The position numbers and the translations under genes are program-made. A stretch of 15,502 nucleotides of DNA from UBA1737 sp045653225 (GTDB lineage Bacteria > Bacillota_I > Bacilli_A > ML615J-28 > CAG-313). The notes beneath the pieces are model-generated. The model saw only the letters and a program-made list of their open reading frames with translations, had not been told where the DNA came from and did no database searches. Of this stretch, positions 15,120-15,502 are shown in pieces (position 1 is the stretch's first letter; each line of letters opens with the position of its first letter). The stretch covers positions 1-15,502 of the forward strand of contig JAZOLP010000126.1 in NCBI GenBank assembly GCA_045653225.1, given 5' to 3'.

Positions 15120-15502
15120 ATGAAGTTAGATTTAGTTAAAATGCCATTAGATGATGAAACAGCTTTAGGTCAAAGCCATATTTTAGGGTGCCCTGATGTT
15201 CCTAGCAATTGGAATGATGAAGCTATTTTTTATAATGATGAAGTCTTTGTTGGACAAATTAATTTAAGTGAAGTATCTCATTCTTTATTACCTAAAGAGG
15301 GTATTTTATATTTCTTTTTTGCTTCAATGTCTAAACCATATCGTGGTATAGTAAGATATTCAAAAGATATTGAGAATTTAGAAAGAATAGATTTTAATGA
15401 AGAAGCTCCATTGGAATTTAATTATAATCTTGAATATTCAGTTTGTTTTATCGAAGAAAATGGTGATGTAGAATTACTTGGTAAAATGCCAAAATTAAAA
15501 GG
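15120..15502 (+). CDS. DUF1963 (YwqG-like) protein, N-terminal part, cut by the window end
   Basis: ATG 15120, 8 nt after GGGAG (15107-15111); 127 codons are open to the window end. The pattern is that of DUF1963/YwqG proteins: an early GCPDVPSNW segment (small-Pro motif), then VFVGQINLSEV with the conserved GQIN/AQINL, LLPKEGILYFFF (lPxxGxLyFF), RGIVRYSKDIENLERIDF, and a downstream acidic strand. Members of this family are common in Firmicutes, are often cytoplasmic and have no established biochemical role. No signal peptide is present. The gene has its own strong promoter and stands divergent from the small membrane-protein gene, across a spacer with nested palindromes. The family assignment is by motif pattern only, and the C-terminal half is not visible. 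Confidence 0.75.
   Translation, partial: MKLDLVKMPLDDETALGQSHILGCPDVPSNWNDEAIFYNDEVFVGQINLSEVSHSLLPKEGILYFFFASMSKPYRGIVRYSKDIENLERIDFNEEAPLEFNYNLEYSVCFIEENGDVELLGKMPKLK

Overview
The window is strongly AT-rich, densely packed and almost entirely on the plus strand. Gene order (tig-clpX-lon; secG-rnr-smpB), Shine-Dalgarno sites of the AGGAGG type, TTGNNN-N17-TATAAT promoters and hairpin-plus-U-tract terminators all point to a low-GC Firmicute. The closest fit is probably an uncultured Bacilli/Mollicutes-like gut lineage (RF39 or Erysipelotrichales type); that placement is inference. All tryptophans I checked are TGG and every visible stop is TAA or TAG, so the standard bacterial code applies.

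Layout. (a) 1-1347: the 3' end of a COG0523/CobW-type G3E GTPase with a duplicated His/Cys-rich metal-binding stretch. Four bases later comes a second G3E-like GTPase whose C-terminus resembles the YcgQ/TIGR03943 family. The pair ends at an intrinsic terminator and is probably a metal-handling (zinc-type) module. (b) 1407-2836: a lipoprotein with an Ig-like N-terminal part and a GLUG-type beta-helix, interrupted by one in-frame TAA. It is best read as a nonsense pseudogene and is followed by a terminator. (c) 2846-4769: a DUF885 lipoprotein with an HEGxPGH zinc-peptidase-like motif and its own consensus promoter. (d) 4792-9727: a proteostasis operon of trigger factor, ClpX and Lon behind one promoter. 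A 13-bp hairpin covers the clpX ribosome-binding site and start codon. (e) 9741-14727: secG from its own promoter, an intrinsic terminator, then rnr, smpB and a TPR/Sel1 gene packed head to tail (14-nt overlap, then a 1-nt gap). (f) 14701-15502: a short minus-strand membrane protein convergent with the TPR gene, sharing a bidirectional terminator. Across a palindrome-rich spacer it is divergent from a DUF1963-type gene cut by the window end.

Functionally, the core covers protein folding and turnover (Tig, ClpX, Lon), secretion (SecG) and trans-translation with RNA decay (SmpB and RNase R, which act together on stalled ribosomes). These are flanked by envelope and metal-handling accessory genes. 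There are no RNA genes, CRISPR arrays, insertion sequences or phage genes. I found no clear new defence or mobile system. The most interesting points are the clpX hairpin, the GTPase-YcgQ-like fusion beside the His/Cys-rich GTPase, the single nonsense codon in the surface lipoprotein, and the operator-like nested palindromes at 15042-15084.
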